Positions 1 to 7,481 of a stretch of DNA of 18,753 nt are shown piece after piece. A program made the translations under genes and the position numbers. The notes under the pieces are model-generated. The model searched no databases. It was not told the DNA's origin and was given only the letters and a program-made list of their open reading frames with translations. Numbering within the stretch: position 1 is the first letter of the stretch; every line of letters begins with the position of its first letter. Source of the stretch: Baffinella frigidus (taxonomy: Eukaryota > Cryptophyceae > Cryptomonadales > Baffinellaceae); the NCBI GenBank assembly GCA_026770585.1, contig MU646420.1:111000-129752 (forward strand), in the 5' to 3' direction.

Positions 1-37
1 GAGGTTTATCGTTTAGGGGTTAGGGTTTGGGGGTTAC

Positions 38-88
38 CATGGCAACGAACTCGTTGCAGTGCGTCTGCGCGAAGAGCGCCGACAGCAT
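38..88 (-). CDS. SERINC exon 10 (residues 298-314), last exon in window
   Basis: Acceptor GGCAG, donor GTAACC, phase 0: MLSALFAQTHCNEFVAM. SAL followed by CNE resembles the family SALxSEPxxxCNP. The intron that follows begins at once with telomere-like heptamers and runs off the window. Confidence 0.66.
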
Positions 89-3000
89 CTGCCGGGTTAG
101 GGCTCAAGATTTAGGGTTTAGGGTTTAGGGCTTAGGGTTTAGGATTTAGGGTTCAAGGGTTAGGGCTTAGAGTCTAGGGTTTAGGGTTTAGGGTATAGGG
201 TATAGGGTTTAGTGTTTAGTGTTTAGGGCTTAGGGTTCAGGGTTTAGGGTTGCGCGGGCAGGAGGCATGTGCGCAGGGAATGGGTTTTATGGTTTCGGGG
301 GGGGGGTAATGTGTAAGGGGTAGGGGGTGAGGGTTTGGGGTTTGGGATTTGGTGTTTCGAGGAGTTGAGGGTTTGGGGCCCAGGGTCCTAGGGTTTGGAG
401 CGGGTTCTGAGGTAGCGAAACATAATTTCAACTCGGAACATACCAAAATCTGTCTACATGAAAGGCGTAAGATTGCATCATTGTATGCCTCAAATAGCAT
501 ATACACCCTTATCTTTGGCGTCGGAAGCCTAAGATAGCGGGACAGAATCTGTGTAGTCCCAAAATTGAATTGATGTGGCGGCAGACCCAAGCGGGTCCGG
601 CATACGGCGCATAGACAATTGCATCACTCAAAGGCTCGAGAGTAATAAATAATAACCTTAGGACCACAGAAAGCTCGCTACGAACATGGAGGGCCTGGCC
701 TAGGTACACTTGTCTCTGTCCTAGTCTATTCGGGTTCACCGTTTTGGTGAGACCAGGCTCTCCCCCGCTCCAAAGTTGCCGGATTCGCACCGCACACCCA
801 CACGTCAACTTACGAATAGTCCGCTAACCCGCCTGAGGCAGAGCCATCAACCCTAAACCCCAAAGCAGGAACCTTGACATACAGGAAGAATCCGGGCCTG
901 AAGAAGATCGAATCAAGAATTGGGCTGGACCTGTTTCCCTGGACACACTGTTCGAATTCAAACCGTCCACCGCAAGAAATGGCCAAGAGCCAGACTCGAT
1001 TTGGGCGGAGTACCTTGAACGACAGGAAACACCCGACGAACATCGAGGGCATGATCCCCGTCGCGGGCATCCACTCCGTCGCCCGGAACGAGACCAGCTG
1101 CGAACAACAGTATTATTAGTCTACTATAACAGCTGCGAACGAAGAGTATTAGTCTACTAGAACAGCTGCGCACGAAAGGATTAGTCTTCTGATAACCAAC
1201 GTACTGGTCAACATCGAGGGCAGGATCCAAGAACAGCTGCGCACCAACTGTTTTAGTCTACTTAAGTATTAGTCTACTAACAACCAACGAAACAGTCAAC
1301 ATCGAGGCGAGGATCTCCGTCGCGCGGAACGAGAACAGCTGCCAACAAACGCATTACATTATTTTCTCAACGTATTTAGCACGAACGTGTTGGACAATTT
1401 AGTGGATTTACAACGAAAGTATGAGACAATTTGCTACTAGAAACCAAGGAACGAGTCTTCTAAAAATATATATATTACAAACGCGTTGAACTCATTAGTC
1501 AACTGTGTATGAGCCGGGTGTATAAACGTGGGGGCGCGGTTCACACGAGAGGGGCTCACCCCGCGAGGATCAGTCAGCAAATCCTGGCCGGTTCAGTTAA
1601 CCGGTCTAGGGGTTTGTGGTTTGGGGTTTGGGGGTTGTGGTTTGTGGTTTGGGGTTTGGGTTCAGGGTTGAGGGTTGCAAGGTGGTTGAGGGTTGAGGGT
1701 TGCAAGGTGGTTGAGGGTTTAGAGGAGACCGCGCCGACGCTCCGCGGGAGCTGGGTTTTGAGTTTTGAGGTTGGGGTTTTGGGTTTTGGGGTTTAGGGTT
1801 GCGGGATTCGGGTTCCGGGTTTCGAGAGTCGGGTTTTGAGGTGAGGGTGTACCGTGCGGAAGAAGCAGAGGATGAGGTTGAACGAGGTGAAGAAGAGGTA
1901 CAGTCGGGTTTTCGGGTTTTCGGGATCCGGCTTTCGGGTTTCGAGATTCTTCACGGTCAGCCCTATGTCCCCCGGAACCAGCGTACCCACTTAGCAGCGG
2001 CCGAGTTCCTTTTCCCCCGGGGACTCGGATATCCGGGGGAAATGCGGTTAGAATCCTATGCAAATGGATAAGATTCCAGTACAAATAGTTTAGATGGACT
2101 GTATCAGTGAAGCCCCCGGTGGCTGCTAAGTGGGTGAGGAAACCGCAGAGGCATAACCAGGGATTCGGGTTTCGGGGTGACCGTGAGGAAGAAGCAGATG
2201 ATGAGGTTGAAAGAGTTGAAGAAGAGGTACAGCCCGCACCCGTCCGCCACCCCGTCTGTCTCTGTCTCCTCGTCGAACCTGTTTCCCAAAAGCCATCGTT
2301 TGTAAGCGACTCCCCCAAAGTCATCTTTTGGAAGTGACTTTTTCCGGGGTTGGATCACCAGGTCAGGAGCCTCCCCGTTTCCGCACGTGCAGCGGTTGAC
2401 TGAACCGGTGTAGGGTTCACGTTCAGGGTTCAGGGTTCAAAGTTCAGGGTTCCAGGTTTCAAGATTCGAGTTCCGGGGTTCGGATTCCGGGTTCCGGGGT
2501 TCGGGTCTGTGTACTTCCGCTTTCCGGGTTGCGGGTTTCGGTTTTCGGGTTCCGGAATTCGGGTGTGTTGTGTCCCACATTCGGGTGTCAGGCCCCAGGT
2601 TTCGGGTTCCAGGGTTCCAGGGCTCCGGGTCTCAGGGTTTCGGGTTTCGGGTCTCAGCCCGTTGCGGGGGTTGTACCACATGAAGCCAATGGAGGTCATG
2701 AAGATCGCCATGGCGAAGGCCAGGAACGAGAGGACGAGGATCAGGATGTGCCAGGGACCCGTCACGTTCTCCGTGCCATCCTGTGAATCCGTTTTTCGGG
2801 TTTGAGTTTCGGGTTTCGGGTACGGGTTTCGGGGGTTGGGGAGCGACGCTAGGAGGATCAGGATGTGTCACAGACCTGTCACGTTCTCCGTGCCATCCTG
2901 CGAATTCGGGGTTCTCACGAAATTCGGCCAGTAAATTAAAAAGCAGTGAAGCCGGTAACTCAACACCCCGGCTCCGGCGACTTTTGCCGTCGGGGCTCCG

Positions 3001-5967
3001 GCGACTTTTGCCGTCGGGGATCGCGTCGTGCCATCCTGCGATTTCGGGGTTGAAATGAAATTTCAGGTTTAGGGTTGGGGTCGGGGATTGGGGAGCTAGG
3101 AGGATTATATGCCACCCGCCGGCCACGTTCTCGGTGCCATCTCGCGAATCCGGGGTTATCCCTTAAGTGCTGATAGGGTGAATATTCATAGGGTGAATAT
3201 TCACCCTAACTCGCCTTAGACAGGTCCAAGGACCCTACCGTAGGGTGTATGAGCCTACTGGGCACTTCAGGGATGATGAAATTTCAGGTTTAGGGTTGGG
3301 GTTGGGGGTTGGGAATCGACGCTAGGAGGATTATGTGGCACCAGCCGGTTAGGTTCGCCGTGCCGTCCTGCGCAGGACTTAGGGCTAAGGGTTTGGGGAA
3401 AACCTGAAGGGTTTGGGTTTCCCCTAAACCCTCTGGGTTGGGGGGTTAGGGATCAGGATTTAGGGTTCAGTGTGACGTTTGGGGTGTAGGAGTGTCGGGG
3501 TGTAGGGGGTCAGCATCAGGGTGTAGGGCTTCGGGGTCAAGGGCTCAGGGCTCAGGGCTTAGGGTCAAGGGTCTAGGGTCTAGGGTCTAGGGTCTCATGT
3601 TTGAACGAGGTGGACGGAGTTAGGGCTTAGGGTTTAGGGTTTGGGGTTTAGGGGTTAGGTAACACCTTGTTGATGATGGCCTCGTTGAGGTCGAAGACCC
3701 ACTCGATGAAGATGATCGTCTGTTTCAGGGATTAGGGTTTAGGGGTTGGGGTTTGGGGTGTGGTATAGGGTTTAGGGTTTAGGGTTTAGGGTTTAGGGTT
3801 TAGGGTTCAGGGTTCAGGGGTTGAGGTTTAGGGATTAGGGTTTAGGGTTTGGGGTTTGAGGTTTAGGGTTTAGGGGTTGGGGTTTAGGGTTGAGGGTTTG
3901 GGGTTTAGGGTTGATAGGCTAGGGTCGTGGGGTTAGAGGTCAGGGGTGAGGGTTGAGGGTTGAAGTGTCGAAGACCCACTCGATGAAGATGATCGTCTGT
4001 TCCAGGGCCTGTACAATCAAGGCGATCCAGCCGAGAGACTCGCAACCTGTTCCAACAAAGGGGGGTGACTCACAACCTGTGCAACCAGGAGGGGCTCGCA
4101 ACCTGGACGAGGAGGAAGAAGACGGCGAGCACGAACGCGATCCACCCGAACGCCAGGAAGAAGGAGGAGGGCATGAAGAACGGCACCAGGTGCAGCACCA
4201 ACCACAGCCCTGGGAACGAAAATATTAGTCTACTGCAGCCATGTGAACGAAGGTTTTAGTCGACTGCGAACGAAAGTATTAGTCTACTGCAGCTTTATTT
4301 GACGGTTGAGCCATTGAGCGGGGGGCGTAACCGCAGGGGGACGCAACGTATGGGGGACGTATCCTCTGGCCACGAACGAGGGGGCGATGTGACTGTGTCG
4401 GCACACAGTCGCATCGCCCCCCTAGCACGTCTGCGGGATTTGAGGTTTAGGTTTTGGGGTGACCGATCTTGATAGGCCACACGCCGGTTTAGGGATTAGC
4501 GTTTATGGTCGAGGAGTTAGGTTCACGATTTAGGGTTGATGGTTGAGGGTTCAGGGTCGCAGACTGATCTTGAAGGGCCCGACGCCGGTTCAAGATTCAG
4601 GGTTCAGGGTTCAGGGTTCAAGTTGCAGAGTTCAGGGTTTAGGGTTCAGGGCACAGGGTTCAGGGTCCCGGGTTTCGGTTTCCGGGCTCAGGGTACAGGG
4701 TGAGGGTTTAGGGTACAGGGTTCCGGGTCCAGTGTTCCGGGTTCCGGGTTCCGGGTTCCGGGTTCCAGGTTTCGGGTACAGGGTTTAGGGTCCAGGGTCC
4801 CGGGTTCCGAGTTCTGAGTTTAGGATCCAGGGTTCCAGGTTCCGGGTTCTGGATTCAGGGTTGAGGATTCAGGGGTTTCAGGGTTCCGGGTTCCGGGTTC
4901 CGGGTTCCGGGTCCAGGGTTCCGGGTTCAGGATTCTGGGTTCCGGGTTCCGGGTTCCGGGTTCCGGGTTCCGAGTTTGGGATTCAGGGGTAGGGTTTAGG
5001 GGTAGGGTTTTAGGATTCTGTAAACGGTGGAGGGAGCAAAACACCGATGTCGATACGCCAGACGATTCCAGGTTTCGGGTTTCAGGTTTCGGGTTTCGGG
5101 GTACCGATCTTGATGGGCCACACGCCGGTGTGCACCACCACGCGGGGGTTCGCGAAGTCGTTGGCTCCGATGGTTCCGAGGAGCAGGAGAAGGTGGAAGA
5201 GCGTCGTCGAGAACACCATGCGTAGCACAAACGCTCTGCAAGGGTCCACGCCAGGTCATTCCTCAGAATTTCAGAACGCAACGTTTCGTTCCGTGGTACT
5301 AAATGGGAGTGCCCTCCCCTGACTTGACCACGCGCGGTGTCGACTTTTGGCGTGTTTCCCCGGCGAGAATCAACTTTGAGCGTGCATGTGTAGTACACTG
5401 TCGCAAGGAGGAGGAGAAGGTGGAAGCAGGTTGTTGTCAAGACCATTCGTAGCACGAACGCTCTGCGCGGGTGTAGGGGCTGAGGGTTTGGGGTGTAGGG
5501 TTGAGGGTGTAGGGTTGGTTTAGGTTTTAGGGTTTTAGGTTTTGGAGTTCGGGGTTCAGGGTTGAGGGTTGAGGATACAGGGTGCAGGGTGCAGGGTGTA
5601 TGGTGCAGGGTGTGGGGCGCGAGGGAGGAGTGTGGAGAGTAAGGGCAGCGCATCAGACCCCCTGGACCCGAACCACTCAACTCCTCAACCCTGAACCCTC
5701 AACTCCAGAACCTAAAATCAGGGTTTCGGCTGCGTGCGAGGCCAGGGAGGGATGGGGTGGAGTGAGAGCAAGTAGGGGTTTCGGGTTTCGGGTTTCGGGT
5801 TTCAGGTGTAGGGAATAGGGTTTAGGGTCGGAGAGGCGTGTAAGGAATAGGGTTTAGGGCCGGAGAGGCGTGTGGGGAATAGGGTTTAGGGTCGGAGAGG
5901 CGAAGGCGCGTCGCGCGCTCGGTCTGCGTGTCCCTCCTGGCTGCCTATCTATCTTTCTATCTTTCTT

Positions 5968-5998
<31 letters not shown>

Positions 5999-5999
5999 C

Positions 6000-6064
<65 letters not shown>

Positions 6065-7145
6065 TTATCTATCTACCTTGAACGTATATTATTCATTCAT
6101 GTATCTCGAATACAAGAACCCGCAACTCCTTCAGTTTTCGGTCAACAGCAGTGCACGCATCTATCTTCCCCCTATGAACCGCCCGACGCACGCGCGCAGC
6201 CACCCCACACAGCACACTTGTCGCGTTCCAGAATTGAGGCGATGCAAAGGCTGATGGCCAGCCCGAAACAATTCTACGTAGCGCGTGTCTCGTTGAGCAG
6301 GCGCAAATACGTGCGGCTACGCCCCGTCGTGGCTGGGCGGATGTGCGGGCAGCTGGGCGGGCGGGGCGGGGTCGGCGGAAGGTACCGCGCCATGCAGCTT
6401 GGAGTGTCGATGTCGGGGGGACACTGCATGTTTTCGCTGAAGAGATCCGTCCCGGCTAGCTTCTGAGGCGCGTAATCACGGAACACCTGCACGGAGCCCG
6501 GCGGCAGCGGTCAGAGAAACGCGTTGGAAGGGCGGGTTGCGCACCGCACAGGGCCGGGGCGCGGTCGTATTGAAGGGTGGGTTACCCAGGCTGTGATGAC
6601 GCTTATCAGCGTGAGGCCGAAGTAGGACAGGCGCGCTGACCGCGACGCCACCTGCTCCGAGGACGGCGTGCTGCCGCACATTTTCCTGCTCGCCAAGCGG
6701 GGCAGTCAGCGACCTGTGGGACCCTCCGCCGATCGCGTTCACCCGCAGCAAACCGCCGAGGTACCTTGCAGTTTGGTTGATGGCGGGACAGCGGAGCGCA
6801 GGTCAGGGTTCGGTCATTTCTGAACCGGGGGCGTTGAAACCGAGATATCCCTCTATATCTCTGAGGCGGGCTTGTGGGCCTCAGTGGGGCGGCTCAGGGC
6901 AAGTTGGTCCAGCCATCCATCGCTGCAACATGAAAACTCTCGAATCAGCGGCATCGGCGCCCGCTGGGGCTGTATTTCCAAAAATGGAGGTCTTGACAAT
7001 CGTTGCAGGTGGCTGTGGGAAGGGCAACGCACCCGCAGCAGTAGGTGCAAAGCGAGGAACCAACGCACGTGCACGCCTGGCACGCGACGCAGCCAGCGAG
7101 GCTGGTCATCCCGCCGATGAACGGTGTCAGGAGGCACGCCGCCAT
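38..7145 (-). CDS. SERINC: SERINC/TDE1/TMS family multi-pass membrane protein, 3' end outside window (10 exons)
   Basis: Spliced CDS on the minus strand: 7145-7033, 6685-6586, 6486-6386, 5235-5105, 4209-4103, 3719-3666, 2780-2677, 2278-2182, 1097-1014, 88-38 (942 bp, 314 codons). Every intron phase is compatible across junctions. Seen: a Cys-rich N-terminus (residues 1-45, many Cys), a first clear membrane span near 57-71, a luminal-type loop with C93 and C102, a span at 107-128, the family-like stretch VVVHTGVWPIKI (137-148), two spans at 150-184, IEWVFDLNE (190-198) aligning with the family IDFAHSWNE, then spans near 211-234, 252-269 and 280-296. Known of the family: about 10-11 membrane spans, usually 400-500 residues, first linked to serine incorporation into phosphatidylserine and sphingolipids and later shown to act as lipid scramblases. 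About one third (C-terminal) is missing because the window ends. Divergently paired with the FYVE/PI4K-like gene. Gene identity is recalled from family pattern, not from a search. Confidence 0.87.
94..413 (+). repeat. Degenerate TTTAGGG telomere-like array (SERINC intron 9)
   Basis: Runs of TTTAGGG, TTCAGGG, CTTAGGG, TATAGGG and GTTTGGGG on the plus strand (CCCTAAA on the sense strand of the minus gene). Interrupted and internal, so not a chromosome end. Confidence 0.9.
414..1013. other. Rest of SERINC intron 9: non-heptameric sequence with dispersed repeat fragments
   Basis: Contains a decayed SINE-like tail (about 622-660) and a stretch at about 740-850 that recurs near 13815-13925. I see no gene in 851-1013. 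Confidence 0.6.
740..850 (+). repeat. Dispersed repeat, copy 1
   Basis: Shares spaced blocks with 13815-13925: CGCTCCAAAGTTG, then GTCAACTT followed by GAATAGTC, then a block ending GAGGCAGAGC. An old dispersed element of unknown class, decayed. Confidence 0.55.
1014..1097 (-). CDS. SERINC exon 9 (residues 270-297)
   Basis: Acceptor TCGCAG, donor GTACTC, phase 0 on both sides, 28 codons: LVSFRATEWMPATG then IMPSMFVGCFLSFK. It corresponds to the family region SGLLxASVxTLYxxYL. Parts of its acceptor-side sequence recur at 1209-1240 and 1296-1342. Confidence 0.75.
1098..1500. repeat. SERINC intron 8, acceptor-side repeats and exon-9 echoes
   Basis: Repeats of TATTAGTCTACT and AACAGCTGCG units recur about every 50 bp from 1110 to 1280. 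Copies of the acceptor-side part of exon 9 lie at 1209-1240 and 1296-1342 (AACATCGAGG, then CGGAACGAGA and ACAGCTGC). The same TATTAGTCTACTGCAG unit occurs at the exon 5 acceptor (4220-4290). Confidence 0.7.
1608..1845 (+). repeat. GGTTTGGGG / GGTTGAGGG telomere-like array (SERINC intron 8)
   Basis: G-rich heptamer-type variants on the plus strand, including a duplicated block GGTTGCAAGGTGGTTGAGGG near 1672-1712. Confidence 0.8.
1847..1902 (-). pseudogene. Exon echo: SERINC exon 8 donor-side relic
   Basis: Reads LYLFFTSFNLILCFFRTV against exon 8 LYLFFNSFNLIICFFLTV, and keeps a GT (GTACAC) at the donor position. It lies downstream of exon 8 in the sense direction. Confidence 0.8.
2182..2278 (-). 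CDS. SERINC exon 8 (residues 237-269)
   Basis: Acceptor AAACAG, donor GTCACC. A polar, acidic stretch (FDEETETDGVADGCG) precedes the span LYLFFNSFNLIICFFLT, which corresponds to the family segment NKFFISxNLxLCxxxS. Phase 2 in, phase 0 out. A relic copy lies at 1847-1902. Confidence 0.83.
2408..2660 (+). repeat. TTCAGGG/TTCCGGG/TTTCGGG array (SERINC intron 7)
   Basis: Degenerate heptamers fill nearly all of the intron between exons 8 and 7. Open frames here encode only FRVSGFRV or NPEPETRNP type repeats. Confidence 0.85.
2677..2780 (-). CDS. SERINC exon 7 (residues 203-236), membrane span
   Basis: Acceptor TCACAG. Encodes DGTENVTGPWHILIL then a hydrophobic helix ending in TSIGFM. I place the donor at GTACAA (phase 2, completing Trp with exon 8). 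An alternative GC donor 17 bp further on (AACGG|GCTGAG, also phase 2) would add YNPRNG. Both keep the frame. Confidence 0.78.
2850..3367 (-). pseudogene. Exon echoes: three relics of SERINC exon 7 acceptor side
   Basis: Copies at 2850-2897, 3097-3141 and 3321-3367, spaced 247 and 224 bp, each matching the first 45-50 bp of exon 7 (GGATGGCACGGAGAACGTGA type). Two share the same junction (GCGACGCTAGGAGGAT), so they arose partly by secondary tandem duplication. All lie upstream of exon 7 in the sense direction. Confidence 0.82.
3157..3275. mobile_element. Inverted-repeat (MITE/foldback-like) element in SERINC intron 6
   Basis: Imperfect terminal inverted repeats of about 20 bp (ATCCCTTAAGTGCTGATAGG against CCTACTGGGCACTTCAGGGA) enclose a perfect 18-bp palindrome AGGGTGAATATTCACCCT. 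Nonautonomous; class unknown. Confidence 0.55.
3377..3660 (+). repeat. Telomere-like array (SERINC intron 6)
   Basis: TTTAGGG, CTCAGGG, TCTAGGG and GTGTAGG variants on the plus strand. It abuts exon 6, whose donor is immediately followed by the array. Confidence 0.85.
3666..3719 (-). CDS. SERINC exon 6 (residues 185-202)
   Basis: An 18-codon exon, phase 0 on both sides: TIIFIEWVFDLNEAIINK. Acceptor AAACAG, donor GTGTTA. The NE dipeptide falls exactly where the family has WNE after LLIQ. A truncated second copy sits upstream at 4005-3967. This copy is preferred because it is full length and joins exon 5 with family-correct spacing. Confidence 0.82.
3726..3966 (+). repeat. TTTAGGG array between two copies of exon 6 (SERINC intron 5)
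   Basis: Contains the cleanest perfect TTTAGGG run in the window (about 3772-3806). It is bracketed by a 38-39 bp direct duplication of exon 6 sequence. Confidence 0.9.
3967..4033 (-). pseudogene. Exon echo: SERINC exon 6 acceptor-side relic
   Basis: Repeats exon 6 from the acceptor to WVFD (3967-4005, one mismatch over about 39 bp), then diverges. Further upstream it reads GWIALIVQALEQ, which resembles the GWIA...LLVQ end of exon 5. Confidence 0.78.
4034..4102 (-). repeat. Repeated donor-edge motif of SERINC exon 5
   Basis: CAG|GTTGCGAG occurs at the real exon 5 donor and again in the intron near 4040-4055, with a GTTGTGAG variant near 4070. These look like donor-side echoes reduced to the splice site. 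Confidence 0.6.
4103..4209 (-). CDS. SERINC exon 5 (residues 149-184), two membrane helices
   Basis: Acceptor TCCCAG, donor GTTGCG. Encodes GLWLVLHLVPFFMPSS then GWIAFVLAVFFLLVQ. The spacing from the Trp of GWIA to the final Gln (14 residues) equals that of the SERINC WIARVGSFIFLLIQ segment. Confidence 0.88.
4380..4421. repeat. Hairpin with 19-bp near-perfect arms
   Basis: Arms GGGGGCGATGTGACTGTGT and ACACAGTCGCATCGCCCCC (one mismatch) separated by 4 nt. GC-rich and very stable if transcribed. Confidence 0.75.
4459..4592 (-). pseudogene. Exon echoes: two relics of SERINC exon 4 donor side
   Basis: Copies at 4459-4489 and 4562-4592 of the last 28-30 bp of exon 4 (ACACCGGCGTGTGGCC then ATCAAGATCGGT). 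The first retains GATCGGTCAC at the donor. Both lie downstream of exon 4. Confidence 0.8.
4590..5100 (+). repeat. TTCAGGG/TTCCGGG array (SERINC intron 4)
   Basis: About 500 bp of heptamer variants, including near-perfect GGTTCCG tandem blocks (4735-4770, 4880-4970). They reach the exon 4 donor directly. Confidence 0.88.
5105..5235 (-). CDS. SERINC exon 4 (residues 105-148), membrane span and conserved loop
   Basis: Acceptor TTGCAG, donor GTACCC. Encodes RAFVLRMVFSTTLFHLLLLL then GTIGANDFANPR and VVVHTGVWPIKI. This aligns closely with the SERINC pattern of a span followed by (S)xxDPRxxxHNGFWxxKI, and is the best family signature in the gene. Leaves in phase 1. The donor is immediately followed by CCCGAAA heptamers. 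Confidence 0.9.
5397..5462 (-). pseudogene. Exon echo: SERINC exon 4 acceptor-side relic
   Basis: Reads RAFVLRMVLTTTCFHLLLLL against RAFVLRMVFSTTLFHLLLLL in exon 4 and still has a CAG acceptor, then diverges. It lies upstream of exon 4. Confidence 0.85.
5476..5930 (+). repeat. Telomere-like array and 36-bp tandem repeat (SERINC intron 3)
   Basis: Degenerate heptamers throughout, with three tandem copies at about 5811-5900 of a unit containing GGAATAGGGTTTAGGG and CGGAGAGGCG. Confidence 0.82.
5942..6075 (+). repeat. (CTAT)n tetranucleotide microsatellite
   Basis: About 33 units of CTAT with a few CTTT and CTCT interruptions at the left end, inside SERINC intron 3. It produces long artefactual LSIYLSIY frames. 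Confidence 0.97.
6076..6385. other. SERINC intron 3, exon-3 proximal part
   Basis: No telomere-like repeats, no relics and no gene recognised. Confidence 0.5.
6386..6486 (-). CDS. SERINC exon 3 (residues 72-104), extracellular/luminal loop
   Basis: Acceptor GTGCAG, donor GTACCT. Encodes VFRDYAPQKLAGTD... with C93 and C102, matching the position of the short Cys-containing loop between the first and second family spans. Leaves in phase 2; the split Arg codon is completed by exon 4. Confidence 0.82.
6586..6685 (-). CDS. SERINC exon 2 (residues 38-71)
   Basis: Acceptor GAGCAG, donor GTAACC. Enters in phase 2 (GG+G) and leaves in phase 0 after TGG. Encodes GKMCGSTPSSEQ then the first clear membrane helix ending in VITAW. 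The Cys-rich motif carries over from exon 1. Confidence 0.85.
6686..7032 (-). other. SERINC intron 1
   Basis: A 347-bp intron without telomere-like arrays or exon echoes, like intron 2 (99 bp). It contains a short palindrome GAGATAT..ATATCTC at 6841-6860. The two introns next to the start codon are the only clean ones in this gene. Confidence 0.6.
7033..7145 (-). CDS. SERINC exon 1 (residues 1-37), start codon
   Basis: Starts at ATG 7145 (MAACLLTPFIGG...) and ends CTYCC+GG before donor GTGCGT. The Cys-rich, weakly hydrophobic N-terminus is typical of SERINC proteins. An upstream in-frame ATG at 7217 would add 24 polar residues (MNTVYSNPREQRNQQ...), which look like 5' UTR. I prefer 7145 because SERINC proteins usually begin directly with the Cys-rich hydrophobic stretch. 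Confidence 0.82.
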
Positions 7146-7371
7146 CCTGTTTGTCCGGGTTCTGTGGTCAAGCTGTTGATTTCGTTGTTCTCTTGGGTTA
7201 GAATATACGGTGTTCACTACGTGATATACGACCCAGAGCTGACCTGCAATATATTACTGGGGATCAGCATTGGAGCCATTGATCAACATATACACGGCCT
7301 TTTTATTTTTGAACAAAGCCAGAAAGCGTCGACGTCACCGGTTTGGCGTCCGGCATTGGGGCTGGAAAGCC
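7146..7371. promoter_or_regulatory. Divergent intergenic region, putative bidirectional promoter
   Basis: The 226 bp between the two inferred start codons read outward in both directions. The region is more AT-rich than its surroundings, with a T-rich run near 7299-7312, and has none of the telomere-like heptamers found in nearly all introns. I see no clear TATA box or named operator. It probably includes both 5' UTRs. An alternative upstream ATG for each gene (7217 on minus, 7270 on plus) would shrink it to about 50 bp. Confidence 0.5.
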
Positions 7372-7481
7372 ATGTCTGGGGCCATCGTCTCACGTCCGCA
7401 ATGGGTCCCAGACGCGAGCGCTCTCGCGTGCAACAGATGCCGAATCGCCTTCGCGTTCGACACTCGTCGGCATCACTGCAG
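7372..7481 (+). CDS. FYVE/PI4K-like exon 1 (residues 1-36), first half of FYVE finger
   Basis: ATG 7372 begins MSGAIVSRPQWVPD; then ACNRC and RRHHC, ending in split Arg AG before donor GTTTGG. WxxD and the R(K/R)HHCR PI3P-binding motif are intact. An in-frame ATG at 7270 would add 34 residues including a KARKRRRHR basic patch. The true start is uncertain. Confidence 0.84.

Noticed and set aside
1-413. True chromosome end (telomere)
   Set aside because: The TTTAGGG tracts are interrupted, degenerate, internal to a gene and present throughout the window in both orientations.
1509-1796. Long open frames made of FRVSGFGFRV or NPKPETRNPEP-like repeats, here and in many other introns
   Set aside because: They are six-frame readings of degenerate heptamers and lie inside introns defined by phase-matched exons. 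Low complexity and repeat origin explain them.
1719-2324. 201-residue minus-strand frame overlapping SERINC exon 8
   Set aside because: It reads exon 8 in a different frame from the LYLFFNSFNLIICFF reading and runs through repeats.
5870-6466. 198-residue frame with LSIYLSIYLS repeats
   Set aside because: It is a translation of the (CTAT)n microsatellite plus SERINC intron 3 and the antisense of exon 3.
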